DNA of 64,000 bases from Malus domestica. Its lineage: Eukaryota > Streptophyta > Magnoliopsida > Rosales > Rosaceae. The stretch covers positions 30,143,501-30,207,500 of the forward strand of contig NC_091674.1 in assembly GCF_042453785.1 (NCBI RefSeq), in the 5' to 3' direction. The position numbers and the translations under genes are program-made. The notes under the pieces were generated by a model, which saw only the letters and a list, made by a program, of their open reading frames with translations, ran no database searches and was not told where the DNA came from. The stretch's first letter is position 1. The number at the start of each line of letters is the position of its first letter. This document shows, one piece after another, positions 1-12,266 of the stretch.

Positions 1-214
1 ACGTTAATAAATTCTTCGATATAACTCCAAATCACGCACCGTCTGCGCCCACGCGTCCGTAGCGACGAGTACTACTAGGATATGTCAAGAAAACAAATCT
101 TAGATGGCATGACACAACGATTAACCTCGAATAATGCGCGTGCCTCAAAGGGAATTTTTGTAAAATCCTTTATTAAAACTTTAAAACTCTTAAAATCAGG
201 AACGGGCTGTCACA
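1..214 (-). mobile_element. Partial gypsy-type LTR, cut by the window edge
   Basis: Read on the minus strand, this stretch begins at 214 with TGTGACAGCCCGTTCCTGA and continues to the window edge. That opening resembles the TGTGACA start common in plant Ty3/gypsy LTRs. Its edge coincides with the left end of the direct repeat that follows, so the LTR probably inserted there or truncated that repeat. No coding sequence is visible. The family assignment is from pattern recall only. Confidence 0.45.
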
Positions 215-655
215 AAACTCAACTCAATCAAACTTCTTTTTACACCCAGTAATCTACTTAAATATAAAAAATAAAACCCTAACCAGTCCATCATATCCAT
301 GGAGCAAAGCCCCTTCTCTCTCTTTAAAAAAATCATTCCATCTCCCATGGTTGTCAATTTGCACCCCCATCTACTCCTCCGTAGTCATCCAAACCTCTTC
401 CTCTTCCTTTTCTTCATCATTTGACATCTCTAAATTTCTAGAGCACTAATTAGCTTAATAATTGGTATGTGTTTAATCGATTGGTTCAATTTTTACGTAT
501 TGATTCATTTTTCTTTTCAATTAAATGAGCTTCTGGTTAGAGTGTTTAATGAGTTTTGTATGTTTCAATTAAATGAGAATCTTCTTGACTCTATATTCCT
601 ATCTGTGGTCGAAAAATGGGTACGTCCATGATAACTTTTGGTAGATCAATGAATA
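213..655 (+). repeat. Direct repeat D, copy 1 (leader-like sequence)
   Basis: About 443 bp that recurs nearly unchanged at 3499-3945. It holds a pyrimidine-rich leader-like stretch, an ATG at 299 opening a short frame of about 42 codons (beginning MEQSPFSLFKK), and a donor-like site (ATTGGTATGTG) near 461. This looks like the 5' end of a host gene (leader, first exon, start of intron) carried in a repeat. It does not have the TG...CA ends of an LTR. The last 70 bp overlap the left foldback arm. Confidence 0.6.
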
Positions 656-1752
656 TTTTTAACCGTGGATTTTTATTTTTATTTTTATTTTGTCGAAACC
701 GTGGATATTTATTAGATACAAAAGTTGTGAACAACAATTCACATTACATTGAATTGTGACTAAAAAATATATCGCCTTTGCACGTTTTAAAGGCGAACTC
801 ATAGCTAAGCAGTTTTTATTGTGGAGAAATTTCGAGAATTGATTAAACCTGGATTTGTAATTGAGTTTATGCATTTTAATGATTAAACAGATAAATATTT
901 CAACTACATATGGATTTAATATCATAGTATATTTTAGCCTCTATATGCCACAAAAGTTGCGGACAAAAATTCACAATACATAGAATTGTGGTAAAAAAGT
1001 ATATCGCCTTTGCACATTTTAGAGGTGAACTCAGTGGTAAGCATTTTTTATTGTTGACCAAAACTTTGGGAATTTATCTAACTTGAATGTAAAATTGAGC
1101 TTATGCATTTTAATGATTAAATTCATAAATATCTCTATCGCATATGAATTTAATATCGTAGTGTCTTTTAGCCTCTACATTGGTATTTGTGGCAAAAAAA
1201 TGGGTACCTCCATGAGAAACTTTTGCAGATCGATGAATATTTTCAATCTGAATATTTATTAGATACTAGAAATTATAAGTCTATTCGCGAAAGTCTAAGT
1301 CAATGCCACGTACAATATTTGTTAAGACATATTTAGGGAACTGTTATTAGCATTCCAAAAATCTCATTCTACACTTTGCACAAGTATATTTTTCTTTCTA
1401 AGTATAGACGCCTAATTAGATTTTTGGAGTGCTAACAACAATTTTGTATATTTATATACATTTTATTTTAGTTTGGAAATCGACTTCTTTTTTTTTTCTT
1501 TCTTTATCAAGTTGGGAGTATTACTGACTGTGACCCTGTGCAACTAGTTGTTGATTCGTTTTGAATAATCAACATTATTTCTTACAATGTCTTGGGCGTA
1601 TGAATAACAGAAAGAAAACGGTCATGATACAAGTTGAATAAGAGTAGTACTAATTAGTAAACAACTTGTGAACGATGTTTGCTTATAACCAAGTGGCATG
1701 AAGGGACAAGTGTGTATGTTTCATGCATCACTTGAACTAGTATTAGTAAAGT
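587..1752 (+). repeat. Long inverted repeat (foldback), left arm
   Basis: This arm is the approximate reverse complement of 2080-3348. Matching anchors include CTCTATATTCCTAT at the outer edge and the block around TTTCATGCATCACTTG at the inner edge. The arm itself contains two diverged tandem units of about 260 bp (around 720-900 and 950-1160). No transposase frame is present. A non-autonomous foldback or MULE-like element with long terminal inverted repeats is the likeliest identity. Confidence 0.7.
1341..1440. mobile_element. Short palindromic MITE-like unit inside the left arm
   Basis: The unit starts TGTTATTAGCATTCCAAAAAT and closes with the near-complement AGATTTTTGGAGTGCTAACA. A reverse copy lies in the right arm at about 2540-2640, and a diverged third copy lies at 44625-44735, outside the foldback. 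It is therefore a dispersed small inverted-repeat element that became part of the foldback arm. Confidence 0.5.
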
Positions 1753-1774
1753 CAAACAGGCCAATCAACTTGTT

Positions 1775-1910
1775 GGCAAGTGGCCCTTTACCACAATGGT
1801 GAAAAAGTGTTGTGCTCTTGCATGACGGCGTGGGTTCGAATTCTGTTGGTGACTAATCTAACATCTAACTTACTAATGCTATCGCTCAACTCAAAAAAAA
1901 AGAAAAAAAA
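1775..1910 (+). mobile_element. Probable tRNA-derived SINE
   Basis: The stretch has a box-B-like GGGTTCGAATTC near 1832, an upstream box-A-like region, and ends in an A-rich tail (A9GA8) at about 1892-1910. The length of about 135 bp suits a plant SINE. It lies in the spacer between the two foldback arms. A clear target duplication was not found. Confidence 0.4.
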
Positions 1911-2079
1911 TATTCGAAATATATGTAGTGGATAAACACAATCTCAAAATTTAATTGAACTCACATAACAACGATAAATAAAGACATTATCACAACTTAG
2001 GGGTGGTGAGCAATCCCATTAAAATAGAACTTAATATATACATGTTAAAAACAAAAACAAATTGATGCAAAATCTCCTG

Positions 2080-3348
2080 ATGACTAATACTATTCCAAGT
2101 CATGCATGAAACATACACATTTATCCCTTCATGCCCCTTGGTTATTAGCAAACATCATGCATTTACTAATACTATTCCAAGTCATGCATGAAACCTACAC
2201 ATTTGTCCCTTCATTATAAGCAAACATCATGCATTTACTAATATTGTTCCAAGTCATGCATGAAACCTACACATTTGTCCCTTCATGCCCCTTGGTTATA
2301 AGCAAACATCATGCACAAGTTGTTTACAAATTAGTAGTACTACTATTCAACTTGTATCATGACCGTTTTCTTTCTGTTATTCATAGGCCCAAGACATTGT
2401 AAGAAATAATGTTGATTATTCAAAACGAATCAACAACTAGTTGCACAAGGTCACAATCAGAGATACTCTCAACTTGATAAGAAAAGAAAAGAAAAAGGAA
2501 GTCGACTTCCAAACTAAAATAAAATGTATATAAATATACAAAATTGTTATTATCACTCCAAACTTTCTATAATTAGAAAGAAAAATACACTTGTGCAGAC
2601 TGTAGAATGAGATTTTTGGAGTGCTAATAATAGTTCCCTAAATATGTCTTGACAAATATTGTACATGACATTGACTTAGACTTTCGTGAATAGACTTATA
2701 ATTTCTGGTATCTAATAAATATCCAGATTGAAAATATTCATCGATCTACAAAATTTTCTCATGGAGGTACCCATTTTTTTACCACAGATACCAATATAGA
2801 GGCTAAAAGACAATACAATATTAAATTCATATGTGGTCAAGATATTTATGAATTTAATCATTAAAATGCATAAGCTCAATTATACATTCAAGTTAGATCA
2901 ATTTCCGAAGTTTTGATCAACAATAAACTGCTTACCTATGAGTTCACCTATAAATTGTGCAAAAACGATATACTTTTTAACCACAATTTTATGTATTGTG
3001 AATTTTTGTCCGCAACTTGTGTGGCATATAGAGACTAAAAGATACTACGATATTAAATCCATATATGGTCGAAATATTTATTAGTTTAATCATTAAAATG
3101 CATAAACTCAATTACACATCCAGGTTAGATCAATTCTCGAAGTTTTGCTCCACAATAAAACTGCTTAGCTATGAGTTCGCCTATAAAACGTGCAAAGAGG
3201 ATATACTTTTTAGCCACAGTTCAATGTAATGTGAATTGTTGTCTGCAACTTTTGTATCTAATAAATATCCACGATTAAAAATATTCATTAATCTACCAAA
3301 ATTTATCATGGATGTACCTATTTTTCTACCATAAATAGGAATATAGAG
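2080..3348 (-). repeat. Long inverted repeat (foldback), right arm
   Basis: Reverse-complement partner of 587-1752, separated from it by a spacer of about 330 bp. It is slightly longer because its inner end contains a local triplication (2086-2320) that is single-copy in the left arm. Many point differences separate the arms, so the structure is not recent. Confidence 0.7.
2086..2320 (+). repeat. Tandem triplication of about 78 bp
   Basis: Three successive units each contain TTCCAAGTCATGCATGAAAC, then ACACATTT(A/G)TCCCTTCAT, then AGCAAACATCATGCA. The middle unit lacks the GCCCCTTGGT segment. The corresponding part of the left arm (about 1680-1752, reverse sense) has one unit only, so the amplification followed arm formation or was lost on one side. 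Confidence 0.75.
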
Positions 3349-3498
3349 CAGCCACTTCTCATTTTTCTAGGGGAAATTTTATTTGAACCCATATTTTGTA
3401 TCTCAACACCCAACTTACTTTTTATGCCTACATTATATTTGATTTATCTATCATTATCTCTTTACACCCAATGTTATTTCCGAAACCATCCTTACCTA

Positions 3499-3945
3499 TC
3501 AAAACTCAACTCAATCAAACTTCTTTTTACACCCAACAATCTACTTAAATATAAAAAATAAAACCCTAACCAGTCCATCATCTCCATGGAGCAAAGCCCC
3601 TTCTCTCTCTTTAAAAAAATCATTCCATCTCCCATGGTTGTCATTTTGCACCCCCATCTACTCCTCCGTAGTCATCCAAACCTCTTCCTCTTCCTTTTCT
3701 TCATCATTTGACATCTCTATATTTCTAGAGCACTAATTAGCTTAATAATTGGTATGTGTTTAATCGATTGGTTCAATTTTTACGTATTGATTCCTTTTTC
3801 TTTTCAATTAAATGAGCTTCTGGTTAGAGTGTTTAATGAGTTTTGTATGTTTTAATTAAATGAGAATCTTCTTGACTCTATATTCCTATCTGTGGTCGAA
3901 AAATGGGTACGTCCATGATAACTTTTGGTAAATCAATGAATATAT
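3499..3945 (+). repeat. Direct repeat D, copy 2
   Basis: Second copy of the 443-bp repeat at 213-655, with only scattered substitutions. It again holds an ATG at about 3585, the short open frame and the donor-like GGTATGTG. It ends at AATCAATGAATAT, where sequence of the TGATGAGTAGA LTR family begins. The two D copies bracket the foldback. Confidence 0.65.
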
Positions 3946-4567
3946 TAAGAAAAGGATTGAAAGCACCTTCAAGTAGAAAATCTTCAAAACCCTAGCACTT
4001 CTTTGTCTCCAAAATTGCATAAAAGAAAGTGTTCTCCGAAACTGTAGACGGCCAAGCAATATATTTGCTAAGCCACCACACAAACCCTAGCCCACTAAAA
4101 TTAATAAAAACCCTAAATAAAAATAGCGAAATTCGTCTAAAATCTGAACAGCCACGTTTTGTCCCATAAGCTGCTCCAAAACTGGCCCAATATAGCTGGA
4201 TTGAATGTTTGGAATATTCTGAACACTTTTCCAGAAGGCCACGAACCCATACGAGGTCATTTTGGGCTCCAAAAACGCAATTTAAGCCCAAAAACGTTAC
4301 TTTCCAGCACTGCACACAGCTTCTTTATTTCATCGCCAGAAAATAACCGCTTGGTGGAAAAATCCCAAATTTTGATACGATCAAGCTAAGTGACTCACGA
4401 ACGTCCTTCAACTGGAATTACTCCAAAATTCGTCCATTTGATCCTGTTTTGCTCCAGAGGAAATCGAAAGTCCTATATTGAAAATACAATTCAAAGTATC
4501 AAAATTCTTCCAAAATATTAACCAAAATATACTAAGATTAGGGTAAAATATATAACATAAAATCTAC
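3946..4567 (-). mobile_element. LTR fragment of the TGATGAGTAGA family
   Basis: On the minus strand this begins TGATGAGTAGATTTTATG and runs for about 620 bp. It is co-linear with 33083-33755, sharing anchors such as CAATATATTTGCTAAGCCA and TTTAAGCCCA(A/G)AAAC. It stops where the 33-kb copy continues, so it is a truncated LTR. The starting TG and the presence of a longer copy support an LTR of a gypsy-type family. No protein-coding retroelement sequence adjoins it. Confidence 0.55.
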
Positions 4568-7340
4568 TCATCAGTCATATTGATACACAGTTTTGGTCCT
4601 GATCTATTAGTCATATTGTCTCCTCAATTTTTAACCTATAACATGTAATCCTTTGGATAACCTTTCTAGCTCTTAAGAGATTATGTTTAAGCTAATCAGA
4701 GAATAAAACCCTAAAACTGGAAGAAAAAGGTTTCCTGCAACCAAAATAAAAAAAATTAGAGATAACAATCAGACTTAGAGCATGAAAAAACAAAGAAAAT
4801 GTTGGGCAAAAAGCTGAAGAGCTGAACTTGACAACAATCAATTGTAAAATTTTCTTCCTAACCAAACAGAAAATAAACAAACGTATAAATCAACATACCT
4901 AGACGCGAGCGATTCCTTCGTGGAAAACAGGGGAAAAAAGGGCAAACACCTTGTAAGAGAATTCGATCGGATTCGAAACCAATAAACGGGGAGGAACGGA
5001 AAGAGAAGAAAAGAAGAGGAAAGTGGAGAGTGAAAGAAAATGAGAGAGGGGCAAAATGGCCAATTCATCATACAACCCCGCTAAAACTGAAAAATCATGA
5101 AGAGAATGAGGGACAAAACCGGGTGGGGCACTGTTAATGAACGGTACCCGTCCACGGGCTTTTATAAGAGTATAATTTGTGACATCATCTTTTTCCTTTT
5201 TGTGTATCGTTAAGCAGAACATCATATCTCAAATAGAGAAAGACTTGCGTACACTCTTTAGAACATAACGTTTTAAGGACAATAACATCATGATATGCGG
5301 TAAATTGATTCTGTAAAATTGTGTAACTGAAAGCGCAAATGACAGATGAAAAAGTCAATAATGCCCTTACCTTTTTGTAATCGAGTAGGGTAGAAATAAT
5401 TGTTTTTTTAACAAACAATATTATCTACACTTAGGGGGTGGGAGAGTGGGCTAAGCCTCACAATGGATAAGTAATAATATAATTCAAAGGCAAGAATCGA
5501 ACCCAAGACATTTTATTTATCATTATTCACGAATGAACTCCAAAAATTTCTGTAGAGTTAGGGCAAATTATCAACCGGTCCGTTTGCATTTGAGGACACA
5601 TTTATTTATTCCAAATACAAGTGATAGTATTATGTTAGTTTAGTGGGAAAATGTTTGAACTTGATATGCAGTGGGTTGAAGATATACTTGTTATATACCA
5701 TGGCACGACCCGGATTTTGTTCAAAATTTTGACACCTTGCCAGGCCCAAGTCTGTATGTGAATAGAGGTTGGGTTGCTTAAGCTGGGCCATTTCATAAAT
5801 AAGTAGAAGAAACCAAAATTATGTAGTGGGAGGTTCTAAGTAATTTTGAATCGTAAAGAAGGAAAAATATTGTATATTCAGTCAAACGCAGAAAAAATAT
5901 TGCATGGTCAGTCAAACGCAGTACTTGAAGTGAGGAATTACCTTGGTTCTTTCAGCAAACTTTCCTTGAAATATTCTTGGCTTGGATGTATAAGAATACA
6001 TTTTCCACGGCAGGCAAATCAGAATTTGAAATTTATGTGAGATCATTTAAGTTTAACATGTAACAGCTGGTAGCTTTTGTGTGCTTGGCGGTTGTATGTT
6101 AGCTCTTGTGGTTGTCGTTTAGGGGTTTCCTCTTATTTGTCTATTTGTGTAATTCACTTCAGATCAATTTATTAGTCACTGAAGCTATGTACCTAATCAC
6201 ATCCTTGTAATGGTTCGTGTTGATTAATGAAATACACTATTGTTTCCTGTCAAAAAAACATATAAACAATGCATATTGAGTGACGTATGAACACGCGAAC
6301 TATTAGGCTCAACACGTAAATTAACATACTCTAATATTAAAATAAATTGACAATATAACAAAAATTAACTTAATTTTGTTATAAACACATGCAAGATGAC
6401 TTAATTTTTCGACGTCGATTTACTTTCAACATCCAAAAGATCTGAAATTTTGCCCACCCAACTAAACAGTGACAAAGCTCCCTGGCAAAAGGAGCAATAC
6501 GTGTCTCTGTCCTTTCTTGTACTATTTCACTTTTTGTCTTAACATGGAGCATTTGTTGTTACAAGTTTATGGTATAGTTGTTAATTAATCAAAACGTCAC
6601 ACAATTTAGAGGCCCTACATGAAAATGAATTAGATCCTTCTGAGAAATGTAGTTATTGACTAATAGTAACATCGATGTACTTACAGTACACGGCATATAA
6701 ATTAATTTTAAATTTGTGATATAGACATGTATATTATCGCATAAATTTCGTGTTTTACAACAGATATTCAATGCATTCATCATATTACTCGATTGATTAA
6801 CAGTTTGAAATCACTTCTATTATAAATATATAAAGAAATAAAATATGATAGAAATAGTAATCATAAATAGATTTATTACCAGTTTTTTTCTAATATTAAC
6901 TTGATATATATTGTTAGTCATTTTTATGAGGATCAAAGTTTTTAAGGTTTGTAATTGAATAATTCTCTGATTACTTAATTAAGATTTTTAATCGTAGAGA
7001 TTTTCTAACACATAGATCTGATAGTTGATATGGTTTGATGTTGAACCCCTTCCACGACGGTATATGCATCTCAACCGTTAGACTTTTGACTTTGTGATGG
7101 GTAGGACCAGATGAACAAGACCAAGACCAAATAAGGACATACAGCAACGCAGCAGTAGTGGTAGGGTTTAATATGAAGCAAATTATTGACAAAATTATAG
7201 AAGTTGACGTCAAAAAGTCGAGCGTAATGTGTGGCTAAACCTAGGTCACCTCGTTTCTCTCCTGCCTAGCTGCTTCCCTTGCCGTTCCCAGAAACTTCAC
7301 TTTTTATATTAGTATACCAACCCATCAATTTTTCCTCATT
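4568..7340. other. Intergenic stretch, no gene recognised
   Basis: AT-rich sequence without a long or family-like reading frame. A stretch ending near 6250 (GATTAATGAAATACACTATT followed by an A run) has the look of a retroposon 3' end, but no coding part was found. Sequence around 5440-5530 resembles 21400-21500 and may be a small dispersed repeat. Confidence 0.5.
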
Positions 7341-7355
7341 CTTTATGTATATATT

Positions 7356-7363
7356 TATATAAA
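7356..7363 (+). promoter_or_regulatory. TATA box candidate for the CBP60 gene
   Basis: TATATAAA lies 118 bp before the CBP60 start codon. It is followed by a CT-dinucleotide tract at about 7426-7444, a common feature of plant 5' leaders. An upstream TTTGACTTTGTG at about 7087 contains a W-box-like TTGACT. This is positional inference only. Confidence 0.45.
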
Positions 7364-7480
7364 GCTAGCCATGGCTGCATGTGACAATCCCTAAACCCTT
7401 AATATTCACCGATCGCCTTCATCACTCTCTCTCTCTCTCTCTCTCCTGTGTGATTCTTTGGAGTTGTATATTTTGAGAAA

Positions 7481-10400
7481 ATGGCCGCCAAAAGGTTTTC
7501 TAATGATGCAGAATCCGACCAAGATCGGCCAGATGACAACCGGAAAAGACCTAGACCTTCTTTTGCTTCGTAGGTCTACTAATCTTAGTTAACAACTAAT
7601 TAAGCACTAATCTTTATCTTTGATTTCCCATGAACTGCATGATTTTTTAGTAATTTTTTTCTTTGTTTTCTTTTTTACGAATATAGAAATCGAAGAAAAC
7701 GTTTTCTGATCTTAAAATGTTTGAATTGTTCTTGATTCTTGACAGTGTGATCGGAGAAGTGGTTTTGGTGAACTCGATGCAAAACCTTTTCTCATCCCTG
7801 GAGCCTCTGCTTAGGAGAGTGGTACGTAAACCCTAGCTATATTTTCTCTTGAGAATCTTGCACAATCATATATATAATATATGTAGCGAGATTTTAACTT
7901 TTTTTAAGGGCTAGTTCACAGTACTAGTACCCTTTAATCGAAACGATCCAAGTTATATTGATATTTTCTAAATTAAAGCCATGTCTAATTTGATTTGGAT
8001 TTGTTTTCAGGTGAGTGAAGAGGTTGACCACGTTCTAAGACGGTTCTCACTGCACTCATTGGCAAGGCAACCATCGCTGAGAATCCAAACCCTAGAACAA
8101 TCCAGCTTACAACTTGTCTTTGCTAAGAGCCTCTCACTCCCAATCTTCACTGCAAGCAAGATATCCGATGAAGACAACAACCCAATTCAAATCTTGGTTG
8201 TGGATAAAAGTAGTGGAGCTAATCAAATGGTGCCAATCAATCTTCCCAATCCAATCAAAGTCGAAATTGTTGTTCTCGACGGGGACTTCCCGAAGGGAGA
8301 CCGCGACAATTGGACGAGTGAAGAATTTGATAACAACGTCTTGAGGGAGAGAACTGGCAAGAGGCCATTGCTTACTGGGGATGTAAATGTGACGGCGAGA
8401 GACGGGTTTGCGACGGTTGGGGAGATCGAGTTTACGGATAATTCGAGCTGGATTAGGAGCAGAAAGTTTAGGCTTGGAGCAAGAGTAACTCCAGGCACAG
8501 GCTATCAAGGTGCAAGGATCCATGAGGCCATGACTGATGCTTTCGTTGTTAAAGATCATCGCGGAGAATGTAAGTATTATATGCATGATCTTCATACTTT
8601 CTTTATCTCATCAACTTTTTATACGTTTTTGGATGATCATGACCATCATTTCTGTTACTTATTAACTATTATCGTTATTGTGAACCGTTCATCTTTTTGT
8701 ATAACAAATTCATATACATATATAGTTTCTACCCTTTTATGTACATGAATGTATTTGTCAGTTAGGTCTCTTTTTAGAGGAGAAAATCCATTGTGCCACC
8801 GCATTCATTGTGTGACCTAATTAGTTGATGAGTGTTGTAAAAATAAAAGATCATCCATTTTAGGGCATATTCTTATTTTATAGAGATACTCATCTTTAAG
8901 TGGAGTCAACCATGACAAGCACAAAGCATTAACATTCACTTGTCACATGCTTTCATCTTATAAATATTTGCTTAGTCTCGTGGAATTAGGAGGGAAAGAT
9001 CATGTTCACACTTAGTGACAACACCTTGGCAATATATATATTGCCATTTGCATAATCTAATACAACATTTCCCTTTCATGCATCACGTCAAAACAAAACA
9101 AGTGAATTGTTTGAGTCAACAAACATCCCTGGGTTTGGGTATTCATTAGTTTTAGAAGAATTATTTTCATGATCTGCCTATGGCTCCAATTAAATCAAAT
9201 ATATGTTCAAGTCATGTCAATATCCAAGTATATTAAACAAAAGAGATTTACTTTGATACTTGATTTTTTTCTTTTTACTAATGTTTGTAATTCTTGAAAT
9301 GCAAAATAGAACAAAAGTTTATGGTTTAAAAAAAGAAAACTAGAAGTTGATGAATCAATTTTGTACATTATACATAGGAGTTTTTGATGTGACTGTCACA
9401 TTGTTATATAGTGTTATCAATTCACTTGTATTATAGAAAATAACGAAGTTCGAATATTGCTGTGAAGTGTACAAAAAGCATCATCCACCAATGTTGGAAG
9501 ATGAAGTTTGGCGCCTGGAGAAGATTGGGAAGGATGGAGCTTTTCACAAGAAGCTAGCCTCAGAGAACATTCACACAGTACAAGACTTCTTGAAGTTGTT
9601 TGTTGTTGACCGGTCAAAACTAAGAAGGGTACGTATAAAATATCTTCATACATACAAGTAATTTATAATCTTCATGCTTATGCTAACTAACTGGCTAATT
9701 AATATCAATTCTTTTGTTTTTTCCTTTCAAAATGTTGTTTTTAAACCAGATTTTAGGAGTTGGAATGTCTGAAAAAATGTGGGCAGTGACAGTAAAGCAC
9801 GCCAAAACCTGTGTGATGGGTAACAAAATATTCATATTTCGCGGTCCTCATTTCTCAATTTCCTTGAATCCTATCTGTCAAGTGTTGAGGGCTGTGGTTG
9901 ATGGCCAAAATTTCCCCACTCAAAATCTCAACAATATCAATAGGGTATGAGTTAATTCATATAATCAATCACTTGCTATTGTCATTTTTTAAATAGAGAA
10001 AGAGCTGTCTTTTGAGGAATTCCTCCTAAAATACATTGTGGCATATTTACATAACGTCGTGTTTATCTGAATTGTTCATATTATAAATCACTATATAAAG
10101 ATCATCTCTACAAAAATATCATTTACTAAGATAATTTAGTTATCAAACTGTATAAAAACAAATAGATGGATTTGGTAAAAGCATTGCAAACCATCTATCT
10201 ATTTGCTACAATTGATTGACTACAATATCGTAAGTTTTGCAGAGATGATCTTTACATAATGATTTATAATATAAATGGTTCCGATCACAAGCACAAAATT
10301 TTTTGAATAGGCCACGAAGTATTTGCAGAGGAACTCCTCCTTAACCTTAAGCCTAACTATTGTTCTTCAATTTTCTCTTGGAATTTGCAGACCTACATTG

Positions 10401-11240
10401 AGAATCTGGTGAGGGAAGCCTATGCAAACTGGAATTCCTTGGAAGTTGTTGATGCACCGTTGAATGAGACTGCTTTATTGACACAAGGTATACTATAATC
10501 TTAAGAATCCCTCATTCCTAATAAGGAGGAAGTCCGCATTCCCTCTTAACGTTCCCTTTTAACATGACATCATTTCTTCAGACAAACATTATAATTGGAA
10601 CTGTCCATTCTCTCTACCATTATCATCATCATCTAAAGATCATTTCTGAAAAAAAATTGATTTTATTTGGAGGCGATTTGACCATCTGTATGTATTGAAC
10701 AAATCAACAATTATAGTAACAAGTAGTCATCCTCGTGTCAATTTTTTTAATGCATATAGATGACTAAATGATCTTCAAATCAAATGAATGTTTTAAAAGA
10801 TAATCTTAAAAAAAAAGAAACGATTCCGATTATGACATTTGATTCACATGGTCTTCGGAAATTCCTTTTGCTGCTACCGTACTCCAGTTTGTTAGCATTA
10901 TATATGTGTTTTGAACTTGGACGTGTTTACATTAACAGGTGATCATATAGAGGAGCAATATCCTCACCATCATCATCAGGCAATGGTCATGAGAGCATTC
11001 GATCAACAAAATGGACATTTAGGCGCAGCTGATCATCATCATCATAAATCTATCAATGTCGGTTACCTACCAAGCACAAGCAGCATCAACTTTGAGTGCA
11101 CTGCCGCTACCAATAGTACCAGTGATAATATTTGGCAGATAAATTCATCTCCATATCTATTCAGTCCACTGGTGGAAAATATCAAGTGTAGCATATCCGA
11201 CTCATCATCAGATGGTGATCTAACATCTCAAGGCCTTTGA
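7481..11240 (+). CDS. CBP60: CBP60-family calmodulin-binding transcription factor
   Basis: Predicted exons are 7481-7569, 7746-7821, 8011-8569, 9468-9628, 9750-9944, 10391-10487 and 10939-11240. They join in frame to 492 aa, with canonical GT-AG borders. The protein starts [11 protein letters not shown], has a basic NRKRPRP stretch (possible nuclear signal), then the plant Calmodulin_bind (CBP60) core. Diagnostic family segments are [64 protein letters not shown]-like GVGMSEKMW and [12 protein letters not shown]. The C-terminus is His- and Ser-rich. CBP60 proteins are nuclear DNA-binding factors, several acting in salicylic-acid immunity and others in development. The clade cannot be fixed here; the CaM-binding helix was not located. 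The gene looks intact. Introns 5 and 6 contain small inverted-repeat elements. Confidence 0.9.
10012..10347. mobile_element. MITE in intron 5 of the CBP60 gene
   Basis: A palindromic element of about 335 bp. The left side TGAGGAATTCCTCCT and the block TATAAATCACTATATAAAG are mirrored at the right as CTTTACATAATGATTTATA and AGAGGAACTCCTCCTTA. A similar inverted pair (AGGAGGAAGTCC... to ...TTCGGAAATTCC) lies in intron 6. It has no coding capacity and sits clear of the splice sites. Confidence 0.6.
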
Positions 11241-11809
11241 TTAGCTATCAAATGGGAGTTCATGATGGGCTGACTAGTTTACCTGCATTTACTTTAGATT
11301 AATGTATATGTAAATAGTACAATAACAAAGTCTTATTCCACTAAGTAAGGTCGGCTGTATGAATCCTACAACGTCACTGCGCTCTCTCTATATGTAAATA
11401 GTAAATACCTATGAATGTATTATCAAAAAATTAATAATATCATGAAAAGGTATGTGTGTCATTAGATTGTGCAGATGGAGCCCATTGCAGTCATCAGCAA
11501 ATAAGAAGTGTCTCTGCACATTTTGTTGGCTTTCTTTCTTGATCTTCACCTTTTCTACCCAGACAAAAATAGAGGAAACAAAAACAAAGGAATCACACTG
11601 AATAGCCACCTATGTTTGGTAAAAATACAAGTAAATCCTTAAAAACACTTGAAGTGCTTCCTACTATAAACACAGTTTCCAAAATGCACTTCAAGCGCTT
11701 TTGGAACCTAAAAGTGTTTTTAACAAAAACGTTTTCAATAATTTTAAAAACACTTTCAATCATGCACACACACACACACAAAAGGTTAAATACAATTAAT
11801 GGTGAAACC

Positions 11810-12217
11810 TGTTGAATAAGTGGCCAAGTGGCCAAGTGGACAACAAAACAAATTAAAAAAAGGAAAGGACAACATGATTATGTTTCCTTGTTTTGTGGCA
11901 TGTTTTGTAGCTTTTTTTAAAGCCATAATTATGAGGCTTTTTTCGGATAGAAGAAATAAGGAAGGAAGAGCTCATTTTCTGCCGAGAGCAAGGAGAGTTG
12001 TAGAGAGCCCAAAAGAAAGAAGAAGATGCTGCTTCATTTGGTTAGTAATCATCCACCAAAGTAGTTGTTGTTGTAATAGCTTTGAGCTATATGTATAGAG
12101 AAGAAATTATTCATTATATTTCTTTCTCTATTTGTTTATGTGGTGTGTGAGAGCTATTGGGTGTATTGGGTTAGCTTAAGTTGGTTCCAACGGGTTTGGT
12201 GCTATCCTAGCACAACA
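11810..12217 (+). repeat. 5' LTR of copia-1
   Basis: 408 bp, TGTTGAATAAG to CTAGCACAACA. It carries a tandem GCCAAGTG duplication absent from the 3' LTR. It is followed by AT and then the tRNA-iMet primer-binding site. Confidence 0.93.
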
Positions 12218-12219
12218 AT

Positions 12220-12231
12220 TGGTATCAGAGC
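12220..12231 (+). other. Primer-binding site, initiator-Met tRNA
   Basis: TGGTATCAGAGC, the standard plant copia primer-binding site, two bases after the LTR end. Confidence 0.93.
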
Positions 12232-12266
12232 ACTGGTTGCTCTTGGGTACTGTCTAGTTGCCAAAG

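Noticed and set aside
1833-1842. A tRNA gene at the box-B-like GGTTCGAA
   Set aside because: No cloverleaf stems could be drawn and an A-rich tail follows; a SINE fits better.
4838-5418. Overlapping minus-strand frames as a possible gene
   Set aside because: They are short, mutually overlapping and lack family motifs or consistent splice sites.
5846-6260. Possible LINE 3' end or processed retrogene
   Set aside because: There is a polyadenylation-like end with an A run, but no reverse transcriptase or recognisable protein upstream; left as unassigned intergenic sequence.
8114-8595. Open frames on both strands across the large CBP60 exon
   Set aside because: They are shadows of the 559-bp coding exon and lack family similarity, while the CBP60 frame has extensive family motifs.
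12258-12266. Start of the copia-1 gag frame at 12258
   Set aside because: The codon there is TTG; the first ATG in frame is 12267, so the later start was used.
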